From assembly GCA_934700345.1 (NCBI GenBank), contig CAKUXP010000016.1, forward strand, positions 6,442-70,441: a DNA stretch of 64,000 nucleotides, in the 5' to 3' direction. The first letter of the stretch is position 1. Each line of letters opens with the position of its first letter. The notes beneath the pieces were generated by a model, which worked only from the letters and a program-made list of their open reading frames with translations, searched no databases and was not told where the DNA came from. A program made the translations under genes and the position numbers. Positions 33,377-41,750 of the stretch are shown here, in pieces. This DNA is from an uncultured Fibrobacter sp. Its GTDB lineage: Bacteria > Fibrobacterota > Fibrobacteria > Fibrobacterales > Fibrobacteraceae.

Positions 33377-34414
33377 ATGAATAGAGAACAGTATGCCGAA
33401 ATGCTCAATCGCATTAATGCGGTGCGAGTAGAGGGAGGCGATGTTGCGGCCTGTATTGCGGAATACCGAAAAAAATACAAGTACGTCTATGTCTATAATG
33501 ATTCTTGCTTCAAAAAGATTTTTGGCGCTTTTTCCAACAGGGGAATTGCGGCAAGTTTTTTGAATGCGGTTCTGAAGCTTGAAGGGGCGAATTGCATTCG
33601 CACGCTTGATTTCGTGGAACCGTCCGTTCCTGGAGGACCTTTTGTAAAGAGCGTGACTTCGGACCTTGTGGCTATCAACCAGGATAAAAATCGCATTGTC
33701 GTTGAAGTTCAACACAAGGGTGACAGTGAGTTCAAGGATCGGCTCGTTTTTTATACGGCATGTCATACGCTACAAAACAAGGTTCCTGGAGAATGCTATA
33801 AACTACGCAAGATAGATTTTATCGCAATCCAGATGTTTGATACCTATTCCGATTCTAGCGATTATCGACATTGTGTTCAACTGAAAAATCAAAATAACGA
33901 ACTTTTCTTTGGAAAACATACCTTGACTATTGTAGAAGTAAAGAAATTCATCGATGGAGAATATTCGGAAGATGATAGCCGTTTGGCACATTGGCTTCGC
34001 GCAATTGAATTCGTAAATAATGAGCATGAAAAAGGTCCGGTAAATAACCCGTATTGGAAAAGCTTGCAAAGTGCGTCAATGTTGTGTAACTTTGATATGG
34101 AATATCTTTTGTCGGAGGCTAAGTATATGACTGATATTGCATACGAAATGAATATTGAACGCAAAGAAGCCCGTGCAGAGGGACGTGCAGAGGGACGTGC
34201 AGAAGGACGTGCAGAGGGACGTGCAGAAGGACGTGCAGAAGGACGTGCAGAAGGACGTGCAGAAGGACATGCTGAAGGACATGCTGAAGGTCGAGAGGAA
34301 GGAGCATTTGAAGCGAAACGGGAAGTGGCGCGAAATATGCTTGCCGAAGAATTCTCTATTTCGCAGGTCTCAAAAATTACAGGATTGAACGAGTCAGAAA
34401 TTTTAAATCTTTAG
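33377..34414 (+). CDS. Rpn/PD-(D/E)XK nuclease-family protein (transposase-like)
   Basis: 345 residues. Family of RecA-independent recombination-promoting nucleases (often labelled PD-(D/E)XK transposase). The N-terminal part includes FKKIFG and the nuclease core IVVEVQHKGDSEFKDRLVFYTA, in which E-x-Q is the (D/E)xK-like catalytic element of Rpn proteins. A C-terminal low-complexity zone of eight RAEG, two HAEG and a REEG unit precedes a small HTH-like end (MLAEEFSISQVSKITGLNESEIL). Start is ATG 33377 with GGAG seven bases upstream. A decayed paralogue lies on the far side of the CRISPR locus. Function in the host is unknown; mobility or anti-phage roles have been suggested for the family. 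Confidence 0.8.
   Translation: MNREQYAEMLNRINAVRVEGGDVAACIAEYRKKYKYVYVYNDSCFKKIFGAFSNRGIAASFLNAVLKLEGANCIRTLDFVEPSVPGGPFVKSVTSDLVAINQDKNRIVVEVQHKGDSEFKDRLVFYTACHTLQNKVPGECYKLRKIDFIAIQMFDTYSDSSDYRHCVQLKNQNNELFFGKHTLTIVEVKKFIDGEYSEDDSRLAHWLRAIEFVNNEHEKGPVNNPYWKSLQSASMLCNFDMEYLLSEAKYMTDIAYEMNIERKEARAEGRAEGRAEGRAEGRAEGRAEGRAEGRAEGHAEGHAEGREEGAFEAKREVARNMLAEEFSISQVSKITGLNESEILNL
34172..34291 (+). repeat. In-frame 12-bp tandem repeat (RAEG/HAEG units)
   Basis: Ten near-identical 12-bp units, eight encoding RAEG and two HAEG, lie within the Rpn gene. They differ only at single G/A positions. Gain or loss of a unit would change protein length by four residues without a frameshift, so this is a likely length-variable linker. 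Confidence 0.85.
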
Positions 34415-34444
34415 CCTGTTTGGTCGGGTTGTTTTTTTACGGAT

Positions 34445-34460
34445 TTCGTGCTTGCACGAA
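34445..34460. repeat. Perfect inverted repeat after the Rpn gene
   Basis: TTCGTGC and GCACGAA with a 2-base loop form a perfect 7-bp palindrome between the Rpn stop and the tracrRNA terminator. It lacks a T run on either side, so it is not an obvious terminator; it may be a protein-binding site or a relic end of the element. Confidence 0.4.
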
Positions 34461-34477
34461 GCCTGCGTCTGTGAGTA

Positions 34478-34563
34478 GAAAAAGAGAGCGACGCTTGCGC
34501 GCCGCTCTAAATGTTTTCACAACGGAATAATCCTTATTGTGAATCGCTTTCAGATTGTTAGCT
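34478..34563 (-). ncRNA. tracrRNA of the type II-C CRISPR-Cas system
   Basis: The minus strand contains AATCTGAAAGCGATTCACAA (34537-34556), an exact 20-base complement of the repeat as read in crRNA direction. It is followed by a small GGA-UUAU-UCC nexus stem-loop, GUUGUGAAAACAU, and an intrinsic terminator: a 10-bp stem at 34485-34508 (one G-U pair, GCAA loop) running into CUUUUUCU. A promoter lies just upstream. The order anti-repeat, nexus, GUUGUGAAAACAU and terminal hairpin is the layout of II-C tracrRNAs of Bacteroidetes-type systems. Ends are estimates: about 86 bases. The gene is divergent from cas9. Confidence 0.9.
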
Positions 34564-34568
34564 TTTTG

Positions 34569-34597
34569 AATATAGCTTTTTTAAAAGCCGAAGTCAA
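34569..34597 (-). promoter_or_regulatory. Promoter of the tracrRNA
   Basis: On the minus strand TTGACT (34592-34597) and TATATT (34569-34574) are separated by exactly 17 bases. A start about 7 bases downstream falls just before the anti-repeat, giving a short primary tracrRNA. Confidence 0.75.
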
Positions 34598-34658
34598 TAG
34601 GGAAAATGAATTCCGAAACGCTTTTTTTGAATGGAATAAATTTTGAAAATGTCAGATT

Positions 34659-34687
34659 TTGTCATTTTTTGAAGATTATCTTATAAA
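34659..34687 (+). promoter_or_regulatory. Promoter of cas9
   Basis: TTGTCA (34659-34664) and TATAAA (34682-34687) with a 17-base spacer lie 137 bases upstream of the cas9 ATG, in an A/T-rich region. GGAGG at 34814-34818 is the cas9 ribosome-binding site. A second, closer promoter cannot be excluded. Confidence 0.5.
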
Positions 34688-34824
34688 ATTTGTCTATTGT
34701 TAAAAAAGCCTAAAATTAGAATAAAGTCGTCAAAATCTGGTGAAAATGAGGAATTTTGATAGAAAAGAGTATATATTGAAATCTGTTAAATGTAAACTTC
34801 GCAAGTTGGCGATGGAGGCTGTAG

Positions 34825-37800
34825 ATGAAAAAGATCCTCGGACTGGATTTGGGAACGAGCAGCATTGGCTGGGCGGTGGTGAATGAAGCTGAAAATGGCG
34901 CAGAAAAATCGTCGATTGTCAAACTAGGCGTTCGGACGATCAGTTTTGACAACTTTGTCAGTACGGCATCTAAAAAAGAATGCAAGACTCCAGTTGATGA
35001 TTTTAATAGCGGAAAGGGAATATCGTGCAATGCCGGAAGGACGCAAAGCCGTTCGATGAGACGCAATTTGCAAAGGTATAAACTTCGCAGAGAGCATTTA
35101 AGAACGGTTCTGAAAGAAAAAGGTTTTATTGACGATTCTACGATTCTTGCGGAAAAGGGAAATCGGACAACTTTTGAAACCTATCGTCTTCGCGCGAAAG
35201 CCGTAGCAGAAGAAATTTCTCTTGCGGAATTTTCCCGTGTGCTACTGATGATAAATAAAAAGCGCGGTTACAAAAGCAGTCGCAAGGCAAAATCATCGGA
35301 TGAAGGATCCTTGATTGATGGAATGGCGATAGCCAAGAGACTGTACGATGAAAACTTGACCCCAGGACAACTAGTCCTTGAGCTGTATGGAACAGGCAAA
35401 CGTTACGAACCGGATTTTTATCCTTCGGATTTGCAAGCAGAATTTGACCGAATCTGGAATATTCAAAAAAACTTTTACCCATTGGTTTTAACGGATTCGT
35501 TAAAGGAATTGTTGAAGGATAAAGCGAAAGCCGCGACATGGGCCATTTGCAAAGCTCCTTTCGGCATTGTCGGGATGAAACGAAAGTCGAAAGGTTTTGA
35601 TGCGAAAAAAGAAGAATATGAATGGCGGGTTAAGGCGCTTTCTGAAAAGATTGGACTTGAAGAACTTGCTGTCGTTTTGCAAAATATCAATGGACAAAAA
35701 AATGGATCCAGCAATTATTTAGGAAAAATTGGCGACAGGAGCAAGGAGCTATACTTCAACCATCTGACTGTTGGCCAGTATCAGATGGATGAACTGGCAA
35801 AGAATCCTCATCATTGTTTGAAAAATGAGGTTTTCTATCGCCAGGATTATCTGGATGAATTTGAAACCATTTGGGAAAACCAGGCAAAATTTCATCCAGA
35901 ATTGACGCCGGAGTTAAAACACGAAATCCGCGATATCACAATTTTCTATCAGAGGCCTCTAAAATCTCAAAAAGGCTTGATCGGCATCTGTGAATTGGAA
36001 GGACGCAAGGTTGAACGTAAAATGGATGGCGTCAAGAAAATAAAGTATTCGGGGCCAAAAGTTATACCGTCGTCTTCGCCGCTTTTCCAGGAGTTTCGGA
36101 TTTGGCAAGTTTTGAACAACTTGATTTTGACGAGCAAGGAAACGGGGGAATATCGCGAACTTGATCGAGGGGAAAAAGAGAAACTCTTTGCGGAATTGGC
36201 ATGCAAGGATTCTCTATCAAAAGCGGAAGCCTTAAAAATCCTGTTTGCAAAAGAGTTTCGTGAATATGAACTGAACTACGACAAAATTGAGGGAAACCGC
36301 ACACAGGGAAAACTCTTTGATAAGTATCGGTCTATTATTGAAATGAATGGTCTGGGAGAAAACAATTTTTCCAAGATGGCTGCGAAAGATATTTTGGATG
36401 TCGTTCAAAAGGCCTTTGAACGGTTGGGTTTCAAAACAGATTTCTTGACTTTTGATTTTTCTTTAACCGACGGGGACTTAGAAAAACAGCCGTTGTTTAA
36501 ATTGTGGCATTTGCTGTATTCTTTTGAAGGGGACAAAACTCTTACAGGAACAGGGAAGCTGATTGAAAAAATTCAAGATCTTTGTAAGATGGATGGTGCG
36601 TCGGCAGCTGTCTTGTCGAATGTTATTTTTGAAGATGGTTATGGCAGCCTTTCCACTAAGGCTATCAAGAAAATATTGCCTTTCATGAAGCAAGGGCAAA
36701 AGTACAGTGATGCTTGCGCGTCAGCTGGCTATAATCATTCCAAGCGTTCTCTTACTAGGGAAGAATTGGAATCGAAAACTTACGAGGATCATTTGGAACG
36801 GATCCCGATGAACTCACTCCGAAATCCGGTAGTTGAAAAAATCTTGAACCAGATGGTCCATGTCGTCAATACGGTTATCGATACTTATGGCAAGCCGGAC
36901 GAAGTTCGAATTGAACTCGCCAGGGAACTGAAAAAGAGTGCGAAAGAGCGCAAAGAAATGGCTGAAGCCATTGACAAAAGTACTAAAGAGTATGAAGATT
37001 ATCGAAAGATATTGAAGGATGAATTTGGATTGGAACATCCAAGTAGAAATGATCTGCTTCGTTATCGGTTGTATAAAGAGTTGGAATCTAACGGCTATAA
37101 AACGCTTTATTCCGACACCTATATTTCGAAAGAGAAACTCTTTTCGAAAGAATTTGATATTGAACATATCATTCCACAGGCAAAACGCTTTGACGATTCT
37201 TTTGCCAACAAGACCCTTGAAGTTCGCCAAGTAAATATCGAAAAGAGCAATTCGACGGCCTTTGACTTTGTAACGGCAAAATATGGCGAAACTTATGCGG
37301 AAAAATATCGCCAACGAGTTGAAAAGATGTTCTCTGACGGAGTCATCGGTAAGGCAAAGCGGGCAAACTTGCTGATGCGCGAAGAGGAGATTCCCTCTGG
37401 TTTTATAGAACGCGACTTGCGAGACTCTCAATACATCGCCAAGAAAGCGCGTGAAATGTTGGAAGATGTTGTAAAGTTTGTCGTGCCGACAACGGGGTCC
37501 GTTACGGACAGGCTCCGCGAAGATTGGCAACTTGTCGATGTGATGCAGGAGCTGAATTGGAGTAAATATGACAAGCAAGGCTTAACGGAAATTTACAAGG
37601 ATGAGGATGGACGGCAAATCCGTAAAATCAAGGATTGGACAAAACGCAACGATCACCGCCATCACGCCATGGATGCCTTGACGATTGCCTTTACGAAACG
37701 TAGCTATATCCAATATTTGAATCATCTGAATGCGCGCGTCCCGAAAGGCATGGAAGAGTATATCGATATTTCCGAATATGATTTGTCAAAGATTGACCCG

Positions 37801-39027
37801 AAGGATGTGAAAAGAATCGAGGCCGCCATTGAACGAAAAGAACTTTATCGGAACAGTAAAGGCAAGCTTTGCTTCAAACCTCCGATGCCTTTAGACGAGT
37901 TTAGGGCCAAGGCTAAGGAGCAGCTAGAAAGTACGCTTATTTCGATCAAGGCCAGAAATAAGGTTGTCACTCGGAATATGAATGCGAGTAAAGGTAAAAA
38001 TGGAAAAATAAACCGCCAGCAAACTTTGACGCCGCGCGGGCAGTTGCACAACGAAAGCGTCTACGGGAGTTCTCGAGAGGAAGTTGTGGCAGAGGAAAAA
38101 GTCGGGGTTAAGTTTACGGCGGAAAAAATAGAGACTGTATGTTGCGAGAAGTATCGCAAAGCGCTTTTATCGCGATTGAAATCCTTTGATGGAGATCCTA
38201 AAAAAGCTTTTGCCGGTAAAAACGCGCTCTCGAAAATTCCGATTTTCTTGGATACGTTGCACACGGAACGTGTCCCGGAAATTGTAAAGACGAAGACTTT
38301 TCAAACGGTCTATACGATTCGAAAAGCGGTTTCGCCGGACTTGAAAATCGATAAGGTGGTAGATAAAAGAATTCAAGAAATTCTACAGGAACGGTTGGAA
38401 AGATTTAACAACGACCCTAAAAAAGCTTTCGATAATTTAGACGAAAATCCTATCTGGCTGAACAAGGAAAAGGGAATAGCGATTAAAAGCGTAAAGATTC
38501 GAGCTGTCAGCAATGCGGTTCCTTTGCGGAACGGGCACGATTTTGTACAGACAAGCAACAATCACCATGTGGCGATATTCCGCGATACCTGTGGCGATTT
38601 GCAGGAAAATGTCGTATCCTTTTACGAAGCGACGCAGCGGGCGATACAAGGCTTGCCGGTTGTTGACAAGGAATATCGAAAGGGTGACGGATGGCAGTTC
38701 CTCTTTACGATGAAGCGGAATGAATTCTTTGTATTTCCGAATGTGGAAACCGGTTTTGATCCAAAGAAAGTCGAACTCTTGGACCCCGAAAATTACGCCT
38801 TGATCAGCCCGAATTTGTTTAGGGTGCAATATATATCAAAAGTTGAGTATGGAAATCAAATTGTTAGAGACTATAAATTTAGACATCATTTAGAAACTAC
38901 AGTTAAAGATGAAAAAATACTGCGAGATGTTACTTATAGACGGTTTAAGACGATAAAGTTTGCGGAAAATATCGTCAAAGTTCGCATCGACCATATCGGC
39001 CGGATTGTTTCGGTGGGGGAGTATTGA
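34825..39027 (+). CDS. cas9: Type II-C CRISPR endonuclease Cas9
   Basis: 1400 residues, the large II-C form of Bacteroidetes/Fibrobacter systems. It cuts DNA guided by a crRNA-tracrRNA pair. RuvC-I ILGLDLGTSSIGWAV has D8; an arginine-rich bridge helix (SRSMRRNLQRYKLRREHL) follows. RuvC-II has IELARE with E697, the HNH domain has DIEHIIPQ with H781 (equivalent to H840 of SpCas9), and RuvC-III has HHAMDA with H947 and D950. All catalytic residues are present, so both nuclease sites should be active. The PAM-interacting domain (roughly 1100-1400) is unlike those I can name, so PAM is unknown. Start ATG with GGAGG. cas1 follows after 74 bases; csn2 and cas4 are absent, hence II-C. Confidence 0.97.
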   Translation: MKKILGLDLGTSSIGWAVVNEAENGAEKSSIVKLGVRTISFDNFVSTASKKECKTPVDDFNSGKGISCNAGRTQSRSMRRNLQRYKLRREHLRTVLKEKGFIDDSTILAEKGNRTTFETYRLRAKAVAEEISLAEFSRVLLMINKKRGYKSSRKAKSSDEGSLIDGMAIAKRLYDENLTPGQLVLELYGTGKRYEPDFYPSDLQAEFDRIWNIQKNFYPLVLTDSLKELLKDKAKAATWAICKAPFGIVGMKRKSKGFDAKKEEYEWRVKALSEKIGLEELAVVLQNINGQKNGSSNYLGKIGDRSKELYFNHLTVGQYQMDELAKNPHHCLKNEVFYRQDYLDEFETIWENQAKFHPELTPELKHEIRDITIFYQRPLKSQKGLIGICELEGRKVERKMDGVKKIKYSGPKVIPSSSPLFQEFRIWQVLNNLILTSKETGEYRELDRGEKEKLFAELACKDSLSKAEALKILFAKEFREYELNYDKIEGNRTQGKLFDKYRSIIEMNGLGENNFSKMAAKDILDVVQKAFERLGFKTDFLTFDFSLTDGDLEKQPLFKLWHLLYSFEGDKTLTGTGKLIEKIQDLCKMDGASAAVLSNVIFEDGYGSLSTKAIKKILPFMKQGQKYSDACASAGYNHSKRSLTREELESKTYEDHLERIPMNSLRNPVVEKILNQMVHVVNTVIDTYGKPDEVRIELARELKKSAKERKEMAEAIDKSTKEYEDYRKILKDEFGLEHPSRNDLLRYRLYKELESNGYKTLYSDTYISKEKLFSKEFDIEHIIPQAKRFDDSFANKTLEVRQVNIEKSNSTAFDFVTAKYGETYAEKYRQRVEKMFSDGVIGKAKRANLLMREEEIPSGFIERDLRDSQYIAKKAREMLEDVVKFVVPTTGSVTDRLREDWQLVDVMQELNWSKYDKQGLTEIYKDEDGRQIRKIKDWTKRNDHRHHAMDALTIAFTKRSYIQYLNHLNARVPKGMEEYIDISEYDLSKIDPKDVKRIEAAIERKELYRNSKGKLCFKPPMPLDEFRAKAKEQLESTLISIKARNKVVTRNMNASKGKNGKINRQQTLTPRGQLHNESVYGSSREEVVAEEKVGVKFTAEKIETVCCEKYRKALLSRLKSFDGDPKKAFAGKNALSKIPIFLDTLHTERVPEIVKTKTFQTVYTIRKAVSPDLKIDKVVDKRIQEILQERLERFNNDPKKAFDNLDENPIWLNKEKGIAIKSVKIRAVSNAVPLRNGHDFVQTSNNHHVAIFRDTCGDLQENVVSFYEATQRAIQGLPVVDKEYRKGDGWQFLFTMKRNEFFVFPNVETGFDPKKVELLDPENYALISPNLFRVQYISKVEYGNQIVRDYKFRHHLETTVKDEKILRDVTYRRFKTIKFAENIVKVRIDHIGRIVSVGEY

Positions 39028-39101
39028 TGGTAGATTTAATATTCAATGACGGTCAAATGCCAGGAGTCTAAAAATGTAAATCCATATCTCGGAGAAATCC
39101 C

Positions 39102-40013
39102 ATGATCAAACGCACGCTCTATTTCGGGAACCCGGCCTACCTGTGGCTAAGGGACAACCAGCTTGTCGTCAAGAAAAAGGACGGCGAGCCAAAAACGGTT
39201 CCTGTCGAAGATGTCGGATTTATCATCCTGGATTCTCCGCAGGTGACGATTTCCTGTGCGTTGCTAAGTTTTTTGACAGAAAACAATTGCGCGGTCATTT
39301 CTTGCGATTCCAAGCATTTGCCTTCGGGGTTGTTTTTGCCACTTGCGGGGAATTCTCTCCAGAGCGAAAGATTTCGGCATCAAATCGAGGCGTCCTTGCC
39401 GCTAAAAAAACAGCTGTGGCAGCAGACCGTCCAGCAGAAGATTTTGAACCAGGCGAGTGTCCTGCAACTAAGGCGAAAATGTCCGGTGAAAATCCTCTTC
39501 TCTTGCGCGGGCAATGTACGCAGCGGTGATGCGGATAATCGGGAAGCGGTCGCTGCGGCCTATTACTGGAAACAGCTTTTTCCTCTCTTGGAAAGTTTTA
39601 CGCGGGACCGTTTTGGCGTTCCGCCAAACAACATCTTCAATTACGGTTATGCGATTTTGCGAGGTGTTGTTGCCCGTTCCCTGGTTGCAAGCGGCTTGCT
39701 CCCTACTTTTGGCATTCACCATTCCAACCGTTACAATGCGTATTGCCTGGCGGATGACATCATGGAACCGTATCGTCCGATTGTAGATAAATTAATCATT
39801 GAAAAATTGGATGGAATGAAAGAAATTCCTGCGGAACTTTCCCGGGAACTAAAAATTAGTTTGTTAGAAATTCCGATTCTCGATACGAGGATTGGTGGAA
39901 AGCGAAGCCCTTTGATGAATGCGGTTTCCCTAACGACGAATTCGCTCTATCGCTGCTTTGCCGGAGAGTCAAGAAAGTTGCTTTATCCAGAGGTGGTGGA
40001 TGGAGCGGTTTAG
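39102..40013 (+). CDS. cas1: CRISPR integrase Cas1
   Basis: 303 residues, type II Cas1. N-terminal RTLYFGNPAYLWLRDNQLVV beta-sandwich, then the catalytic helical domain with NYGYAILRGVVARSLVASGL, GIHHSNRYNA (metal-binding histidine) and LADDIMEPYRP (metal-binding aspartate). With Cas2 it integrates new spacers at the array. GGAG is 8 bases before the ATG. The 3' end overlaps cas2. Confidence 0.97.
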   Translation: MIKRTLYFGNPAYLWLRDNQLVVKKKDGEPKTVPVEDVGFIILDSPQVTISCALLSFLTENNCAVISCDSKHLPSGLFLPLAGNSLQSERFRHQIEASLPLKKQLWQQTVQQKILNQASVLQLRRKCPVKILFSCAGNVRSGDADNREAVAAAYYWKQLFPLLESFTRDRFGVPPNNIFNYGYAILRGVVARSLVASGLLPTFGIHHSNRYNAYCLADDIMEPYRPIVDKLIIEKLDGMKEIPAELSRELKISLLEIPILDTRIGGKRSPLMNAVSLTTNSLYRCFAGESRKLLYPEVVDGAV

Positions 40014-40332
40014 CGAGTATCGGGTTATGTGGGTTCTGGTATTTTTCGATTTGCCGACGGAGACGAAAGTGGAAAGGCAACGCCATAGCGAGTTCCGCAA
40101 GAACTTGCTAAAGGACGGATTCAGCCGGTTTCAGCTCTCGATCTATATGCGCCATTGCGCTTCGGTGGAAAATGCGAATGCCCACATTGCTCGGGTAAAA
40201 AGCTTTATGCCACCGAAGGGAACGGTAAGCATTCTCTGCATTACGGACAAGCAGTTTGGCAAAATCGAGATATTTTACGGAAGAAAGGAAAAGCCTGTTC
40301 CGCCCGAACCGGCACAGCTGGAGCTGTTTTAG
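40000..40332 (+). CDS. cas2: CRISPR-associated Cas2
   Basis: 110 residues. The ferredoxin-fold partner of Cas1, with the usual YRVMWVLVFFDLPTET start and a C-terminal strand region FGKIEIFYGRKEKP. ATG 40000, within the end of cas1 (14-base overlap), begins MERFSEYRVMWVLV; the frame is open upstream but those residues are not Cas2-like. A hairpin terminator follows after 24 bases. Confidence 0.95.
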   Translation: MERFSEYRVMWVLVFFDLPTETKVERQRHSEFRKNLLKDGFSRFQLSIYMRHCASVENANAHIARVKSFMPPKGTVSILCITDKQFGKIEIFYGRKEKPVPPEPAQLELF

Positions 40333-40356
40333 AAAAGGGAAAAGCTTTGAAAAATA

Positions 40357-40388
40357 AAAAATCGGCCCTGGGAAAGGTCGATTTTCTG
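40357..40388. terminator. Bidirectional terminator between cas2 and the CRISPR array
   Basis: AAATCGGCC pairs with GGTCGATTT (one G-T pair) across an 8-base loop. A T run follows on the plus strand and an A run precedes it, so on the minus strand it also ends in T-rich sequence. This fits convergent transcription of the cas operon and the array. Confidence 0.7.
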
Positions 40389-40441
40389 TTTGTTGAAATC
40401 TAGACTTAAGTCTTTGATTTCTTTCTAGTTAGAACAGGTCT

Positions 40442-40722
40442 GCTGTAAACGCTGATTCTAATCTAGAAAATCTGAAAGCGATTCACAACGATGAACGCTA
40501 TTTTGGTACGTATGTAAGGCTGTAAACGCTGATTCTAATCTAGAAAATCTGAAAGCGATTCACAACCATCGTATACCTCTTTGTTGTTGTTGTTGTGCTG
40601 TAAACGCTGATTCTAATCTAGAAAATCTGAAAGCGATTCACAACCCTGAAATAGTGGGCGTTGATGTCGTGAATGCTGTAAACGCTGATTCTAATCTAGA
40701 AAATCTGAAAGCGATTCATAAC
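40442..40722 (-). CRISPR. Type II-C CRISPR array, 4 repeats and 3 spacers
   Basis: Repeats of 48 bp at 40442-40489, 40519-40566, 40597-40644 and 40675-40722; spacers of 29, 30 and 30 bp. In crRNA direction (minus strand) each repeat begins GTTGTGAATCGCTTTCAG and ends GTTTACAGC. The first three are identical; the last plus-strand copy has one change (GTTATG instead of GTTGTG), so it is the degenerate terminal repeat. The minus-strand reading follows from perfect pairing of the repeat start with the tracrRNA anti-repeat, and puts the degenerate repeat at the 5' end, as described for other II-C arrays. The array abuts the upstream region of the second Rpn copy. Confidence 0.95.
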
Positions 40723-40815
40723 TTGAGTTTTTACAAATCGTTTACAAACCAGCCCTTTACAAAATCGCCCATACTTCTATATTCCCGTCCAAGCATCCAA
40801 ATAGTCTCTGCCGTG

Positions 40816-40837
40816 TCCCCAAAAAATGGGGCTTTTT
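40816..40837 (+). terminator. Terminator-like hairpin in the leader of the decayed Rpn copy
   Basis: CCCCA pairs with TGGGG over a 5-base A loop and is followed by CTTTTTC. It lies between the conserved promoter and the start codon; the first Rpn copy has no such GC-rich stem here, only the shared TTTTTCG/CGAAAAA hairpin. It would attenuate any transcript of the pseudogene. Confidence 0.5.
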
Positions 40838-40884
40838 CGTGAATGCGAAAAATGCGATAACATATAAATTAACGGAGACTGGAT

Positions 40885-41340
40885 ATGAATAGGGAACAAT
40901 ATGTCGGGATGCTTCATCGCATTGACGAAGTGCGCGTAGGAGACGGCGATATTATGGCAAGTTTTTTGAATGCAGCCCTGAAGCTTGAAGGGGCGAATTG
41001 CATTCGCATGCTTGATTTCGTGGAACGTCCGTTCCTAGAGAACCTTTGTAAAGAGCGTCACTTTGGACCTTGTGAACCTTAACCAGGACAAGAACCCTAT
41101 CGTCATCGAAGTTCAGCACAAAGGCGACAGAGTTCAATGAACGCCTTGTGTTCGATATTGCTCGCCATGCTTTGCTGAACAAGGTTCCCGGGGAGTTCTA
41201 CAAGCTTCGCAAGATGGATTTTATCGCGCTCCAGATGTTCAATGCGTATTCTGATTTTCCCGATTATTGACATTGCGTTTAGTTGAAGGACTAGAATAAC
41301 GGATTTTTCTTTGGAAAACATACCTTAACCGTATTGGAAG
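40885..41340 (+). pseudogene. Decayed copy of the Rpn/PD-(D/E)XK nuclease gene
   Basis: It begins MNREQYVGMLHRIDEVRVGDGDI, close to the intact gene at 33377, and the promoter (TTTACA, 16 bases, TATATT) and leader hairpin are also conserved. The part matching residues of the KKYKYVYVYND segment is deleted: after GDIM the sequence jumps to ASFLNAALKLEGANCIR. Several frameshifts follow (near 41035, 41135, 41270), and matches to the nuclease core appear in different frames (VIEVQHKGD, KVPGEFYKLRKMDFIALQMF). The RAEG tail and C-terminus are missing. Clearly non-functional. It starts right beside the CRISPR array. The stretch from here to hisE (about 41341-41489) shows no gene. Confidence 0.85.
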
Positions 41341-41489
41341 CATTTGCGATTCTTTATTCGGTTGCCTTCTAGATATGGGTATGCGATGCATGGTTTTATC
41401 AGGAATAAGCCGGTCAAAATTTAGGGGCCGGGAGAGAATGCTTTGTGGAATTTTCTACCTTCTATAAAAATTTAACCTTCGAGGTTCTG

Positions 41490-41750
41490 ATGACTTTTGA
41501 AGAAATGTATGCTCTCGCCTGCGAGCGTAAAAAGGAGATGCCGGAAGGCAAGGGTACGACGGAACTTTTTAGAAAAGGTCCACACGGAATCGGCAAAAAG
41601 CTTGTCGAGGAAGCTGCCGAATCTTGGATGGCCGCCCGCTTTGAATCCCACGATGCGCAGTGTCTGGAACTTTCCCAGGTTCTCTATTATGTCGCCGTGA
41701 TGATGGCGGAAAAGGGCATCAAGCTCGAAGAGGTGTACGCAAAACTATGA
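41490..41750 (+). CDS. hisE: Phosphoribosyl-ATP pyrophosphatase
   Basis: 86 residues. Hydrolyses PR-ATP to PR-AMP, the second step of histidine synthesis. The MazG-like helical core FEEMYALACERKKEMPEGKGTTELF...GIGKKLVEEAAESWMAARFE and LSQVLYYVAVMMAEKGI is intact. ATG 41490 has GAGG 7 bases upstream and follows an open upstream stretch without homology. Its stop overlaps hisG (ATGA). Confidence 0.92.
   Translation: MTFEEMYALACERKKEMPEGKGTTELFRKGPHGIGKKLVEEAAESWMAARFESHDAQCLELSQVLYYVAVMMAEKGIKLEEVYAKL

Noticed and set aside
34119..34307. Minus-strand frames opposite the RAEG repeat with repeated leucine-valine or serine-phenylalanine units
   Set aside because: They are the shadow of the tandem repeat in the Rpn gene; no ribosome-binding site or homology.
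39027..39071. A 14-codon frame between cas9 and cas1 with TGATG coupling
   Set aside because: Too short to support and without family similarity; most likely chance coupling in an intergenic spacer.
40723..40790. A promoter for minus-strand array transcription upstream of the degenerate repeat
   Set aside because: Several TTGTAA-like and TATGAA-like hexamers occur but none at 16-18 base spacing; I do not annotate one.
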